A stretch of 64,000 bases of DNA from Sphingomonas crocodyli (GCF_004005865.1 NZ_SACN01000001.1:1736001-1800000), one strand, 5' to 3'. Shown: positions 35,704-44,942, counted from the first letter of the stretch. Notes: generated by a model not told the origin, from the letters alone. Numbers and translations: made by a program.

Positions 35704-36747
35704 TTATTTCGTGATGATCGTGACGTGCGAGCTCCAGCCGGCGACCAGCGGGCGATCGGGCTTCTCGTCGAGCTGGATGCGAACCGGCACGCGCTGCGTA
35801 ACCTTCACCCAGTTGCCGGTCGCATTCTGCGCGGGAAGGACCGAAAATTGCGATCCGGTGCCCGCGCCGATGCCGATCACATGGCCGGTGAAGGTGCGGC
35901 CCGGAACCGCGTCGATCTCCACTTCGGCGCGCTGGCCGATGCGGATGTCGGCCAGCTGGGTTTCCTTGAAGTTCGCGTCGATCCAGTAACCTTCGCCGGC
36001 AACGAGGTTGAGCAGCGAGAAGGACTGCATGGCCAGCGCGCCGGGCTGCAGCTTGTCGGCCTGGCTGATCACGCCGTCCATCGGCGCGCGGATTTCGGTG
36101 CGGGCCAGATCGAGCCGGGCCTTGTCGCGCTGGGCGATCGCGGCTTCGACCTGCGGATGCACGCCGTTCTTCAGCTGGGTGACGGCGCGGGCCGATTCGG
36201 CCTCCGCCTTGGTCGATGCGATGTCGGCGCGCGCGGCGGCCAACTGCGCCTTGGCGGCGTCATAGGCGGCCCGCGTGGTGAAGCCGCGGGCGAGCAGTTC
36301 CTGCTGACGGCGGAACGTATCCTGCGCCAGGGTCACGTCCGACGCGCTCTTGAGGGTATCGGCGGCCTTCGAATGATAGTTGCTCTCGGCCTGCGCGATC
36401 GACAGCTCGGCATTGCCGACGGCGGCATCGGCCTGCATCAGCGCGATGCGATAGGGTTCGGGGTCGATGCGGAACAGAAGGTCGCCCTTTTTCACGTGCT
36501 GGTTTTCCACCACGCCGACTTCGATCAGGCGCCCGCCCACTTCGGGCGCGATCGCGACGACATGGGCATTCACCTGGGCATTGTCGGTCGAAACCTTACC
36601 CAGCCCGGAAATCCACAGATAGGCGCCCGCCGCCGCCAGCAGCAGCGGCACCGACAGCATCAGCGCAAGTCGCTTCAGATTGCGCTTCGGCGCGATCTTG
36701 GGCTCCCCGACGATCACCTCGGGGGCGACTCTGCTCATCTCGTTCAT
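35704..36747 (-). CDS. EmrA/HlyD family membrane fusion protein
   Basis: The 347-residue adaptor has an N-terminal helix (LALMLSVPLLLAAAGAYLWI), the EmrA-like KVSTDNAQVNAHVVAIAPEVGGRL, a long coiled-coil hairpin, and TEIRAPMDGVISQADKLQPGA. It normally pairs with an EmrB major-facilitator pump, but here the transcript stops at a terminator right after the gene and no pump is nearby. Its start overlaps the marR stop by 4 bp. Confidence 0.92.
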   Translation of the reverse strand: MNEMSRVAPEVIVGEPKIAPKRNLKRLALMLSVPLLLAAAGAYLWISGLGKVSTDNAQVNAHVVAIAPEVGGRLIEVGVVENQHVKKGDLLFRIDPEPYRIALMQADAAVGNAELSIAQAESNYHSKAADTLKSASDVTLAQDTFRRQQELLARGFTTRAAYDAAKAQLAAARADIASTKAEAESARAVTQLKNGVHPQVEAAIAQRDKARLDLARTEIRAPMDGVISQADKLQPGALAMQSFSLLNLVAGEGYWIDANFKETQLADIRIGQRAEVEIDAVPGRTFTGHVIGIGAGTGSQFSVLPAQNATGNWVKVTQRVPVRIQLDEKPDRPLVAGWSSHVTIITK

Positions 36748-37211
36748 GACTCAACCTTGTTCTGCGAAGGGACAGCACTGCCTTCGTCGCGCATGCTCTC
36801 TCTGATCCGGCCAAGCAGTTCGAACAGGAGGGTGGCCTCCTGCGGGCTGATAGCCGCCATATATGTCTGTTCGACCGATCGGCCGATTTCGGTGAGCCGG
36901 TCAACGATATCGCCGGCTTTCTCCGTTATGTGGAGACGCCAGACCCGGCGATCGTTCGGATCGGCGCGGCGCTCGACCAGCCCGGCATCGGCCAGCCGGT
37001 CGATCATCCGGGTCAGCGTGATCCGCTCTACCTCAAGAATATCCGCAACTTCGCTCTGCGTCGGGCCGTCCATCCGGCTGAGCAGGAACAGGGTCCGCCA
37101 CTGCTGGCGAGTCACGCCGATGTCGCGCGCCTTCGCATCGAATGCATAGCGCACCCGCTGCGAAATATCGTGCATCAGCAACGCCAGGCTTGGGTTGGGA
37201 TTTGCAAGCAT
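36744..37211 (-). CDS. MarR family transcriptional regulator
   Basis: The 155-residue winged-helix regulator (VTRQQWRTLFLLSRMDGPTQSEVADILEVERITLTRMIDRL in pieces, ERRADPNDRRVWRLHIT) probably controls the EmrA-type gene with which it overlaps. ATG 37211 is preferred to 37241 because an inverted repeat ATGCTC/GAGCAT (37225-37241) then falls just upstream, in operator position. It is divergent from dnaB. Confidence 0.9.
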   Translation of the reverse strand: MLANPNPSLALLMHDISQRVRYAFDAKARDIGVTRQQWRTLFLLSRMDGPTQSEVADILEVERITLTRMIDRLADAGLVERRADPNDRRVWRLHITEKAGDIVDRLTEIGRSVEQTYMAAISPQEATLLFELLGRIRESMRDEGSAVPSQNKVES

Positions 37212-37224
37212 GCTTACATTATTG

Positions 37225-37241
37225 ATGCTCGCTATGAGCAT
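37225..37241. promoter_or_regulatory. inverted repeat upstream of marR, possible operator
   Basis: ATGCTC, five bases, GAGCAT, 14 bp before the marR ATG at 37211. Position and symmetry suit autoregulation. Confidence 0.35.
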
Positions 37242-37301
37242 TGCAAGATCACGACTCGACTTACCCACAGATCGATCCAAATATATTTTGCGGCGCGGCG
37301 C

Positions 37302-37330
37302 TTGAGGTCGGGGGCGGGGAGGCGGATAAT
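37302..37330 (+). promoter_or_regulatory. putative dnaB promoter, leaderless
   Basis: TTGAGG (37302-37307), 17-bp spacer, GATAAT (37325-37330), then six bases to the ATG at 37337. Transcription would start at or next to the A of the start codon. Confidence 0.5.
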
Positions 37331-37336
37331 CGCCTC

Positions 37337-38860
37337 ATGCCCGAACCGCTTCGTATCCTGCCCGGCGCCCCTGGCGCTGAACTGCCCGAGGGCCAGACGC
37401 TCCCCCACAATGTTGAGGCGGAGGCCGCGCTGCTGGGCGCGCTGCTGATCGACAATCGTATCGCCGAAGACGTGCAGGTCCGCCTGCGCGCCGAACATTT
37501 CTACGATCCGCTCCACGGCCGCATCTACGAAGCAGCGCTTCGGATGGTCGATCGCAACATGATCGCCAATCCGGTCACGCTGAAGCCGATGTTCGATGCC
37601 GATGCCGAAATGCGCGAACGCGGCGGCCCGGCCTATCTCGCCCAACTGACGGGCAGCGGCGCGGCGTTGATCGGCGCGCGCGATTTCGCGGCGCAGGTTT
37701 ATGATCTGGCGTTGCTGCGCGCCCTGATCGGTGTCGGCCGCGGCATGGTCGATCAGGCGCTCGACACGTCCGAACTGGTCGATCCCAAGGGGCAGATCGA
37801 GGCCGCCGAAGTCGCGCTCTACAAGGTCGCCGAAGAAGGCGGCGAGGAAGGCAGCGTCAAGAGTTTCGGGCAGGCGACCAAGATCGCGGTCGCGACGGCC
37901 GAACGCGCGCTCAATTCGGGCGGCCATGTTTCGGGCATCACCACCGGGCTCGACAGCGTCAACGGCAAGATCGGCGGTCTGCATCCGTCGGACTTGATCA
38001 TCCTCGCCGGGCGTCCGGGCATGGGGAAGACCTCGCTCGTCACCAATATCGCCTTCAACGCGGCGATCCGGCTGATCCGCGATCGCGAAGCCGGGATCGC
38101 CGATGAAAAGTCGGTGGGCGCGGGCGTCGCTTTCTTCAGCCTCGAAATGTCGGCCGATCAGCTGGCGACGCGTATCCTGTCCGAACAATCGGGGATCAGC
38201 TCCGAAAATCTGCGCATGGGCAAGATCAGCACGCAGGAGTTTCGCGACCTTGCCCGCGCGTCGGGCGAGCTGGAGCATCTGCCGCTCTATATCGACGACA
38301 CGCCGGGCCTCACGATCGCCGCGCTGCGCACCCGCGCGCGCCGATTGAAGCGGCAGCGCGGGATCGGCGTGGTCATCGTCGACTATCTTCAGCTGCTCCA
38401 GGGTTCGGGCAACAATCGCGATGGCAATCGCGTGCAGGAAATCTCGGAAATCAGCCGCGGTCTCAAGCAATTGGCGAAGGAACTGAGCGTCCCCGTGATC
38501 GCGCTTTCGCAGCTCAGCCGTGCGGTCGAGCAGCGCGAGGACAAGCGGCCGCAGCTGTCGGATCTTCGTGAATCGGGCTCGATCGAGCAGGACGCCGACA
38601 TGGTCTGGTTCGTCTATCGCGACGAATATTACGTCCAGTCGCGCGAGCCCAAGCGCCCGCTGGAAGGCGACGATGCGAAGACCTGGGAAGCGCATGAGGA
38701 CTGGCGCCGCGAAATGGAGCGCGCCTTCGGCATTTCCGAACTGATCATCGCCAAGCAGCGCCACGGCGCGACGGGCAAGGTGCGGCTCAAATTCGAAGCC
38801 CGCATCACCAAGTTTTCCGACCTTGCGGAAGATCAGTACGCGCCTGCTTACGACGAATGA
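37337..38860 (+). CDS. dnaB: replicative DNA helicase DnaB
   Basis: This is the hexameric helicase of the replication fork. The 507 residues contain the N-terminal collar domain (PHNVEAEAALLGALLIDN), linker, and RecA-like domain with Walker A GRPGMGKT at residues 225-232, FFSLEMSADQLATR, VVIVDYLQLLQG (Walker B) and LSRAVEQREDKRPQLSDLRESGSIEQDAD. No intein. ATG 37337 gives MPEPLRIL; the open frame extends to 37241 but the promoter lies inside that stretch. Confidence 0.97.
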   Translation: MPEPLRILPGAPGAELPEGQTLPHNVEAEAALLGALLIDNRIAEDVQVRLRAEHFYDPLHGRIYEAALRMVDRNMIANPVTLKPMFDADAEMRERGGPAYLAQLTGSGAALIGARDFAAQVYDLALLRALIGVGRGMVDQALDTSELVDPKGQIEAAEVALYKVAEEGGEEGSVKSFGQATKIAVATAERALNSGGHVSGITTGLDSVNGKIGGLHPSDLIILAGRPGMGKTSLVTNIAFNAAIRLIRDREAGIADEKSVGAGVAFFSLEMSADQLATRILSEQSGISSENLRMGKISTQEFRDLARASGELEHLPLYIDDTPGLTIAALRTRARRLKRQRGIGVVIVDYLQLLQGSGNNRDGNRVQEISEISRGLKQLAKELSVPVIALSQLSRAVEQREDKRPQLSDLRESGSIEQDADMVWFVYRDEYYVQSREPKRPLEGDDAKTWEAHEDWRREMERAFGISELIIAKQRHGATGKVRLKFEARITKFSDLAEDQYAPAYDE

Positions 38861-38957
38861 CGCACCGTCAGAAAAGGGGCTGACTCCTAAGGCGAATCAT
38901 GTAACTCTATCCTGACCCAAGATCCTCACAAGCAGGGCGTGGGAGAGGAGATATGTC

Positions 38958-39059
38958 ATGATCGTCATCGAACGCATGATCGATACCGTGTTCGGCAGCG
39001 CCGTCTGCGCCGCCCCGCTTTATCTGATCTACCAGTTCGGCGTGTATCTGCTGAGCTGA
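38958..39059 (+). CDS. 33-residue small membrane-type protein candidate
   Basis: ATG ATC GTC ATC GAA begins a 33-codon frame ending TGA at 39057-39059. The product MIVIERMIDTVFGSAVCAAP continues LYLIYQFGVYLLS, amphipathic to hydrophobic, of the size of a small membrane protein. GGAGAGGAG lies 8 bases before the ATG, an unusually strong ribosome-binding site for a random frame. An ATG five bases upstream opens only a two-codon frame. Function is unknown. Confidence 0.45.
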   Translation: MIVIERMIDTVFGSAVCAAPLYLIYQFGVYLLS

Positions 39060-39160
39060 CGCCGTTCGGCCCACGGGCCGCATCGCTGGGACTCCTCGCT
39101 CCGATCGCAATAGCGGCCGGAGCTATTCGCTATTCTGGCGTGCGCTGGTCTCACTTCCAC

Positions 39161-39261
39161 CGTCACCCCGGACTTGATCCGGGGTCCAGCTTCTTCTTCT
39201 AAGCTGGTAAGGAGACGGGCGCGGCAAGGCAGCTGGACCCCGGATCAAGTCCGGGGTGACG
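39161..39261. repeat. perfect 31-bp inverted repeat element
   Basis: Left arm 39161-39191 (CGTCACCCCGGACTTGATCC and onward) and right arm 39231-39261 are perfect complements with a 39-bp loop. It ends 10 bp after the cysH stop and could act as a transcript-end structure. The rest of the dnaB-cysH gap (38861-39271) holds only the small frame at 38958. Confidence 0.9.
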
Positions 39262-39271
39262 TAAAACGGTT

Positions 39272-40039
39272 TTAGAAAACCGGTTCCTCGCCCGGACGGA
39301 CGATCGGTTCGCCGTGGATGCCGCATTCCACCTTGTCCCACCCGCGCCAGCGGCCCGCGCGGGGGTCTTCGCCCGGCTTGACGATGCTGGTGCACGGCGC
39401 GCAGCCGATCGAGAGATAACCCTGCGCCTCCAGCGGATGGCGCGGCAGATCGTTCGCCTCGAAATAGGCGTCGAGATCGGCCTTCGACCAGTCGGCCAGC
39501 GGGTTCATCTTGATCTTGTCGCCGTCGAGTTCGAAGCGCGCGATGCCGGTGCGGGTGGCGGACTGGAAGCCCTTCCGCCCGGTGATCTGCGCATCGAAAT
39601 CGCGCATCGCCTTGGCCAGCGGGATCACCTTGCGGATCTCGCAGCAGCCGTCGGGATCGTAGGACCAGCGCAAGCCGGTGCCGTCCTTCGCCTCGATCAC
39701 CGCCGCTTCGGGCTCGATCACGCGCAGGCCGGTCAGCCCGATCTTCGCGGCCAGTTCGTCGCGATAGGCGATCGTTTCGGGAAACATCTTGCCGGTATCC
39801 AGGAACAGCACCGGCACGCCGGGATCGGCCTGCGCCACCAGATGCAGCAGCACCGCCGATTCCGCGCCGAAGGAGGACACGACCGCGACGCGATCGAGCA
39901 GCCCTTCGGACAGCACGGTGCGGATCATCTCGATCGTCGGCACGCCTTCAAACCGCGCGTTGAGGCGCGCGACATCGTCCGCATCGAAATGCGGTCCGCT
40001 GTCGATCCGGTCGATGGCGCGCGTGGCCATCTCAGCCAT
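39272..40039 (-). CDS. cysH: adenylyl-sulfate / phosphoadenylyl-sulfate reductase
   Basis: This enzyme reduces activated sulfate to sulfite with thioredoxin. The 255-residue protein has the PP-loop-like SSFGAESAVLLHL, FLDTGKMFPET, and four iron-sulfur cysteines (C132, C133, C213, C216) plus the catalytic Cys in ECGIHG (C239). The CC/CxxC set marks the iron-sulfur type that usually prefers APS over PAPS. It is the last gene of the sulfate-assimilation operon. Confidence 0.94.
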   Translation of the reverse strand: MAEMATRAIDRIDSGPHFDADDVARLNARFEGVPTIEMIRTVLSEGLLDRVAVVSSFGAESAVLLHLVAQADPGVPVLFLDTGKMFPETIAYRDELAAKIGLTGLRVIEPEAAVIEAKDGTGLRWSYDPDGCCEIRKVIPLAKAMRDFDAQITGRKGFQSATRTGIARFELDGDKIKMNPLADWSKADLDAYFEANDLPRHPLEAQGYLSIGCAPCTSIVKPGEDPRAGRWRGWDKVECGIHGEPIVRPGEEPVF

Positions 40040-40457
40040 GCCGCAAGGCCCACACCGGCGGGCGCCGGTCGGCCGTCTGCTGGTAAACGATCGGGTGGAG
40101 CGCGAGCAGCTTGTCCAGCGTCTCGACGTCGATCTCGGCGTCGGCGACGAAACTGTCGAAGCCGCAGCGGCGCATCAGCGGGATCTGATCGACCAGAACG
40201 TCGCCCTGCGCGCGCAGTTCGCCGACATAGCCGGCCTCACGCAGGATCGATCCGATCGAATAGCCGCGCCCGTCGCGAAACTTGGGGAAGGCGACTTCGA
40301 TCAGCGCGAGCCGATCGAGATGCGGGATCAGCGCGCGCGGATCGTCGGTCGGCTCCAGCCGCACGGCGGTCGCGTTCGATTGGCCGAGGAAGGAGTCGAG
40401 CGTGACCGCAGGCTCCTCGTGAACCGCATCGTCGCGATAGCGGAGGGACTTAACCAT
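40032..40457 (-). CDS. DUF934 family protein of the sulfite reductase operon
   Basis: The 141-residue protein has FPKFRDGRGYSIGSILRE and DQIPLMRRCGFDSF, the DUF934 signature. It always sits next to cysI/cysH and is thought to support sulfite reduction, perhaps in electron transfer, though this is unproved. It overlaps both neighbours by 8 bp. Confidence 0.9.
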   Translation of the reverse strand: MVKSLRYRDDAVHEEPAVTLDSFLGQSNATAVRLEPTDDPRALIPHLDRLALIEVAFPKFRDGRGYSIGSILREAGYVGELRAQGDVLVDQIPLMRRCGFDSFVADAEIDVETLDKLLALHPIVYQQTADRRPPVWALRHG

Positions 40458-42084
40458 AGATCGCCTCCTTGAACGGCTTGTCGCCGACGCGGCGATAGGT
40501 GTCGACGAAGCGTTCGCCGCCTTCGCGCAGGGATTTATAGACGTCGACCGCCTTTTCGATCGCGTCGACGATCCCGTCCTCATTGAAGCCGGGGCCGACG
40601 ATCTTGGCGAGGCTGGTGTCCGCCGCCGCCGATCCGCCGAAGGAGAGCTGGTAATTCTCCTCGCCCTTACGGTCGACGCCCAGGATGCCGATATGGCCGG
40701 CATGGTGGTGGCCGCAGGCGTTGATGCAGCCCGAGATCTTGAGCTTCAATTCGCCCAGATCGCGCTGGCGATCGAGATTTTCGAAACGCTTGGCGATCTT
40801 CTGCGCCAGCGGGATCGAACGCGCATTGGCGAGCGCGCAATAATCGAGGCCGGGGCAGGCGATGATGTCGCTGATCAGGTCGAGGTTCGGCGTCGCGAGG
40901 CCGGCGGCGTCGAGCGCCTGCCACACCGCGTAGAGATCGGCCTTCTTCACATGCGGCAGCACGATGTTCTGCGCATGCGTGACGCGCAACTCGTCGAGGC
41001 CATAGCGTTCGGCAAGATCGGCCATCACGTCGATCTGCGCCGAGCTGGCGTCGCCCGGAATGCCCTCTACGGGCTTCAGGCTGATGTTGACGATCGCATA
41101 GCCGGGCGCCTTGTGCGCCTTGACCTGCTGATCGACCCACAGAGCGAAGTCGGGGTCCGAACGATCGATCTCGTCCGACAGGCCGGTTTCGAACGCGGGC
41201 GGCGCGAACATCGCGGCGATGCGGTCGATCTCGGCCTGCGGGGCGTCGAGGCCCAACGTTTTGGTGTGGAGGAATTCCTCCTCCACCTGGCGCGCATATT
41301 CATCGCGCCCGATCTCGTGGACCAGGATCTTGATCCGCGCCTTATACAGATTGTCGCGCCGGCCATAGCGATTGTACACGCGCAGGCAGGCTTCGATGTA
41401 GCTGAGGAAATCGGCGGTCGGCAGGAAGTCGCGCACGACCGGGCCGATCATCGGGGTGCGGCCCATGCCGCCGCCCACGAACACGCGGAAGCCGATCTCA
41501 CCTGCATCGTTGGTGCGGATCTGCAGGCCGATATCGTGGAGCTGGATCGCCGCGCGATCCTCCTCGGCGCCGATCACCGCGATCTTGAACTTGCGCGGCA
41601 GGAAGCTGAACTCGGGGTGGAAGGTGCTCCACTGGCGCAGCAGCTCGGCCCACGGGCGCGGATCGGCGACCTCGTCGGCCGCGGCGCCCGCATATTGATC
41701 GGACGAGATGTTGCGAATGCAATTCCCGCTCGTCTGGATCGCGTGCATCTCGACCGTCGCGAGTTCGGCGAGGATGTCGGGCGCGTCCTTCAGTTCGATC
41801 CAGTTATACTGGATGTTCTGGCGGGTCGTGAAATGCCCGTAATCCTTGTCATATTTGCGCGCGATGTGCGCGAGCATGCGCATCTGCCGGCCGCTCATCG
41901 TGCCATAGGGCACGGCGACGCGCAGCATATAAGCGTGCAGCTGCAGATAGAGGCCGTTCATCAGCCGGATCGGCTTGAACTGGTCCTCGCTCATTTCGCC
42001 CGACAGGCGGCGGTTCACCTGATCGCGAAATTCCTCGACGCGGGCGTCGACGATCGCCTGATCATATTCGTCATAACGGTACAT
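40450..42084 (-). CDS. cysI: nitrite/sulfite reductase, hemoprotein type
   Basis: The 544-residue siroheme/iron-sulfur enzyme reduces sulfite to sulfide. It has the N-terminal ferredoxin-like half (RHGTM-like region MSGRQMRMLAHIARKYDKDYGHFTTRQNIQYNW in pieces), and the cofactor cysteines CPGLDYC and GCINACGHHHAGHIGILG. Context with cobA (siroheme) and cysH supports sulfite over nitrite. Confidence 0.94.
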   Translation of the reverse strand: MYRYDEYDQAIVDARVEEFRDQVNRRLSGEMSEDQFKPIRLMNGLYLQLHAYMLRVAVPYGTMSGRQMRMLAHIARKYDKDYGHFTTRQNIQYNWIELKDAPDILAELATVEMHAIQTSGNCIRNISSDQYAGAAADEVADPRPWAELLRQWSTFHPEFSFLPRKFKIAVIGAEEDRAAIQLHDIGLQIRTNDAGEIGFRVFVGGGMGRTPMIGPVVRDFLPTADFLSYIEACLRVYNRYGRRDNLYKARIKILVHEIGRDEYARQVEEEFLHTKTLGLDAPQAEIDRIAAMFAPPAFETGLSDEIDRSDPDFALWVDQQVKAHKAPGYAIVNISLKPVEGIPGDASSAQIDVMADLAERYGLDELRVTHAQNIVLPHVKKADLYAVWQALDAAGLATPNLDLISDIIACPGLDYCALANARSIPLAQKIAKRFENLDRQRDLGELKLKISGCINACGHHHAGHIGILGVDRKGEENYQLSFGGSAAADTSLAKIVGPGFNEDGIVDAIEKAVDVYKSLREGGERFVDTYRRVGDKPFKEAIYG

Positions 42085-42093
42085 GGGCTTGGA

Positions 42094-42381
42094 TCAGGCC
42101 TTCTCGATCTGGAAGTCGGGGCGGATGCCGAGATCCTGGCGGCAGGTCGGGCCTGACGCGCGGATACGGTCCTTGATATGGGCGGGGGTGGGGCCGGCGT
42201 CGGTCATCACGCCCTCGATCACGACGGGGCCGTTGACGCGGCGTGCGGCTTCCTCGACCGCGGCGATCGCTTCGGCCTCATGCCCCGCATCGACGGCGTC
42301 GGCGACGTGGATCGACCAGCCTTTGCCGGTCCACCAGGTCACCGCCCCGGTCACGAGGTCATTACCGGTCACGATCCTCAA
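42094..42381 (-). CDS. DUF2849 family protein
   Basis: The 95-residue protein (LRIVTGNDLVTGAVTWWTG, HVADAVDAGHEAEAIAAVEE) is a DUF2849 member, seen between cobA and cysI in many alphaproteobacteria; its role is unknown. The start is TTG at 42381, which overlaps the cobA stop (TTGA); no ATG or GTG fits the family N-terminus. Confidence 0.82.
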   Translation of the reverse strand: MRIVTGNDLVTGAVTWWTGKGWSIHVADAVDAGHEAEAIAAVEEAARRVNGPVVIEGVMTDAGPTPAHIKDRIRASGPTCRQDLGIRPDFQIEKA

Positions 42382-43175
42382 CGCTGTATCTCCATCTGTT
42401 CGGCCTGGCGGGCGAAGGCGTGCAGCCGGTTCTCGGCATCCGAGAGCATCACGACTTCGCCGACGACGATGATCGCCGGGCTCACCACCTTTTCGCGCTG
42501 GACCATGTCGCCCAGGTCCGCAAGCAAAGTCCGCATCGCGCGGCTGCCCTCCAGCGTCCCGCGCTCGAGCACCGCGACGGGCATGTCGGGCGCGACGCCG
42601 TCGGCCATCAGCTTGTCGGCGATCAGGCCCGAGCAGGTGACGCCCATATAGATGACGAGCGTGCGACCCTGTCCGGCGAGGCCAGCCCAATTCTGTTCGG
42701 TCAGCCCCTGGCAGGTGCCCGCGACGAAGCTCACCGCGCTCGACCAGTCGCGGTGGGTCAGCGGCAGCATCGCTTCGGCCGCGCAGCCGAGCGCCGAGGA
42801 AACGCCGGGCACGACATCGACGCGCAGCCCCGCCGCGCGCACGGCCTCGACCTCTTCGCCGCCGCGCCCGAAGACGAACGGATCGCCGCCCTTCAGGCGC
42901 ACGACGACCGATCCGGCCTTCACATGGGCGATGATCAGCGCGTTGATCGCATCCTGCGACAAGGTGTGGCGATCGCGCTTCTTGGCGACGGAGATGCGCT
43001 GCGCCTCGGCGGGCGCGAAATCGAGCACGCGCATGTCGATCAGCCCGTCATGCACGACGACATCGGCGCTCTTGAGCGCCTCAACAGCGCGCAGCGTGAG
43101 CAGGCCGGGGTCGCCGGGACCGGCGCCGACCAGGATCACGCGCCCACGCGCTTCGGGATCGAGCAGGGAAACCAT
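42378..43175 (-). CDS. cobA: uroporphyrinogen-III C-methyltransferase
   Basis: The 265-residue SUMT makes precorrin-2, here for the siroheme of CysI. Motifs are VGAGPGDPGLLTLRA, VRLKGGDPFVFGRGGEE and PGVSSALGCAAEAMLPLTHR. ATG 43175 gives MVSLLDPEARGR; no CysG-type oxidase/chelatase domain is fused. First gene of the operon. Confidence 0.94.
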   Translation of the reverse strand: MVSLLDPEARGRVILVGAGPGDPGLLTLRAVEALKSADVVVHDGLIDMRVLDFAPAEAQRISVAKKRDRHTLSQDAINALIIAHVKAGSVVVRLKGGDPFVFGRGGEEVEAVRAAGLRVDVVPGVSSALGCAAEAMLPLTHRDWSSAVSFVAGTCQGLTEQNWAGLAGQGRTLVIYMGVTCSGLIADKLMADGVAPDMPVAVLERGTLEGSRAMRTLLADLGDMVQREKVVSPAIIVVGEVVMLSDAENRLHAFARQAEQMEIQR

Positions 43176-43245
43176 GCGTGGCAAATGGCGATATGGCGCC
43201 GCTGGCGCAAAGCACGGATGCTTGTGTGGCCTAGAAAAAAACTTG

Positions 43246-43370
43246 GGTCCTTCGATACGCCGCTTCGACAGGCTCAGCGGCTACTCAGGATGAGCGGAGG
43301 GTCATTTACCCAAAACCCGCTCATCCTGAGCAGGGCTGAGCGAAGTCGAAGCCCGTCCGTCGAAGGATCG
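43246..43370. repeat. palindromic intergenic element
   Basis: Inner arms CTCAGGATGAGCGG (43284-43297) and CCGCTCATCCTGAG (43317-43330) are perfect; outer parts GGTCCTTCGAT/GTCGAAGGATC and a CTTCGAC/GTCGAAG pair extend it. It fills the cobA to chemotaxis-gene gap. Confidence 0.85.
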
Positions 43371-43400
43371 CAATGACGAGGTGGGGGTGGCGAGGGCGCC

Positions 43401-44762
43401 TTACGCCGCCATCTTGTTCACGAAATCGCCCGTCACGGTCTCCAGCTTGCTCAACTCGCTGTCGACACCGCGGAAACCGGCTTCGAGGCGGTCGATCTCG
43501 CCCGCCACCGTCTCGGTGTCGCTGCGGATTGCGGAGATGGTGGACGACATCGAGTCGGCCGCCAGTGCGGTTTCGTCGACGGCGGCGGTGATCATCGTCA
43601 CGGTGCGCGCCTGGGTTTCCATCGTCGAACGGATGCGTTCGGCCGAGCTTTGCACTTCGCCGACGATGTCGCGGATCGCGCCGTTGGCGTCGACGGTCTG
43701 GCGGGTCGCGGCCTGGATCGCGGCGATCTTGGCGGCGATGTCGTCGGTCGCGCGCGCCGTCTGGCTGGCGAGGCTTTTCACTTCCTGCGCAACGACCGCG
43801 AAGCCGCGGCCCGCATCGCCCGCGCGCGCGGCTTCGATCGTGGCGTTGAGCGCGAGGAGGTTGGTCTGACCGGCAATGTCGCGGATCAGGCCCAGGATCG
43901 ATTCGATCGCCAGCGCGTGATCGGACAGGATTTCGGAGAGAGCGACCGCATGGATCGATCGTTCGGCCGCCTTGGTCGCGATCTGGGCGGCGACTTCCAC
44001 TTCGGCGCGGCTTTCGTCGATCGCGCGGATCAGGCCGGCGGCGGTGTGGGCGGCTTCGCGCATCGCAAGCGCCGACTGTTCGGCGGCGGCGGCCACTTCG
44101 GATGCCTTGCCCAGCATGCCGCGCGCGGCGGCGGACGTGTCACCGGTGCGATCGCGCAGGCCACGCGATTCGCCGATCATCTTGCCGAGCGCGTCGGAGA
44201 TGTGGCTGCGGAAACGTTCGCTGTCGCCGGTGCGGGTGGTGGCTTCGCGCGCGCTTTCGATCTGGCGCTGCTGGCTGGTGCACACGTCGATATAGAGCGC
44301 GTTCAGCGTCATCAGCACGTCCTGCGCGTCCAGCGCGCGGCCGATATCGTCAGCGTGGATCTCGGCGACGGCGCGGACAAGCATCGCGTAGCTTTCGGTC
44401 GCGGTCTTGGCGACGACGCTATAATCGCGGCGCTGTTCCTCGATCTTGCGGATCATGTTGGCGCAATCGTGCAGCCGGGCCAGCGTGCCGCCATTTTCGG
44501 GCACATCGAGCCAGGTCGAACGCAGGCCCGCGACCGGATCGCCATTCGGATCGATGCTGACGAAGAAACGGCGCGCGGCCTCGCTCTGATCGAACAGCAT
44601 CGCGGCATAACGGGGAATCACGGAGTCGATCGCATCGACCACGCCTTCGAAGATCCGCTTCAGGCGCAGGCTCAGGTCGCCGCGCGGATCATAGATGGCC
44701 AGCTTCGCCCGAAGCTGCTCATCGCTCAGGCTCGCCGCCGCCATATCCCTGATCTGTGTCAT
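43401..44762 (-). CDS. soluble methyl-accepting chemotaxis-type signal transducer
   Basis: The 453-residue protein lacks membrane helices. The C-terminal half is a chemotaxis signalling domain, with the hairpin tip [35 protein letters not shown] (in pieces). The N-terminal ~180 residues are helical ([39 protein letters not shown]) and could be a cytoplasmic sensor; a globin-like fold is possible but no haem His is convincing. ATG 44762 (MTQIRDMA) is preferred. No che genes are adjacent. Confidence 0.85.
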   Translation of the reverse strand: MTQIRDMAAASLSDEQLRAKLAIYDPRGDLSLRLKRIFEGVVDAIDSVIPRYAAMLFDQSEAARRFFVSIDPNGDPVAGLRSTWLDVPENGGTLARLHDCANMIRKIEEQRRDYSVVAKTATESYAMLVRAVAEIHADDIGRALDAQDVLMTLNALYIDVCTSQQRQIESAREATTRTGDSERFRSHISDALGKMIGESRGLRDRTGDTSAAARGMLGKASEVAAAAEQSALAMREAAHTAAGLIRAIDESRAEVEVAAQIATKAAERSIHAVALSEILSDHALAIESILGLIRDIAGQTNLLALNATIEAARAGDAGRGFAVVAQEVKSLASQTARATDDIAAKIAAIQAATRQTVDANGAIRDIVGEVQSSAERIRSTMETQARTVTMITAAVDETALAADSMSSTISAIRSDTETVAGEIDRLEAGFRGVDSELSKLETVTGDFVNKMAA

Positions 44763-44942
44763 CGAGTCGTCCGTCCTCTCGCGCCTTGCCGCGTCGCCGA
44801 CGGGATAGGGGGGAATGGTAAACGAGCCGTTGATGCTTTTTCGAAAGGAAGCGTTTTCCACGATCTATCGCGTCTGCCGCCTTGCATGGCGCGCTTCTTT
44901 GACTAAGGACCGTTCGCGAGCCTGCGTTTCAAGGGAGGGAAC

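Noticed and set aside
38870-38890. Terminator after dnaB (GTCAG/CTGAC)
   Set aside because: The stem is only five base pairs and there is no T run.
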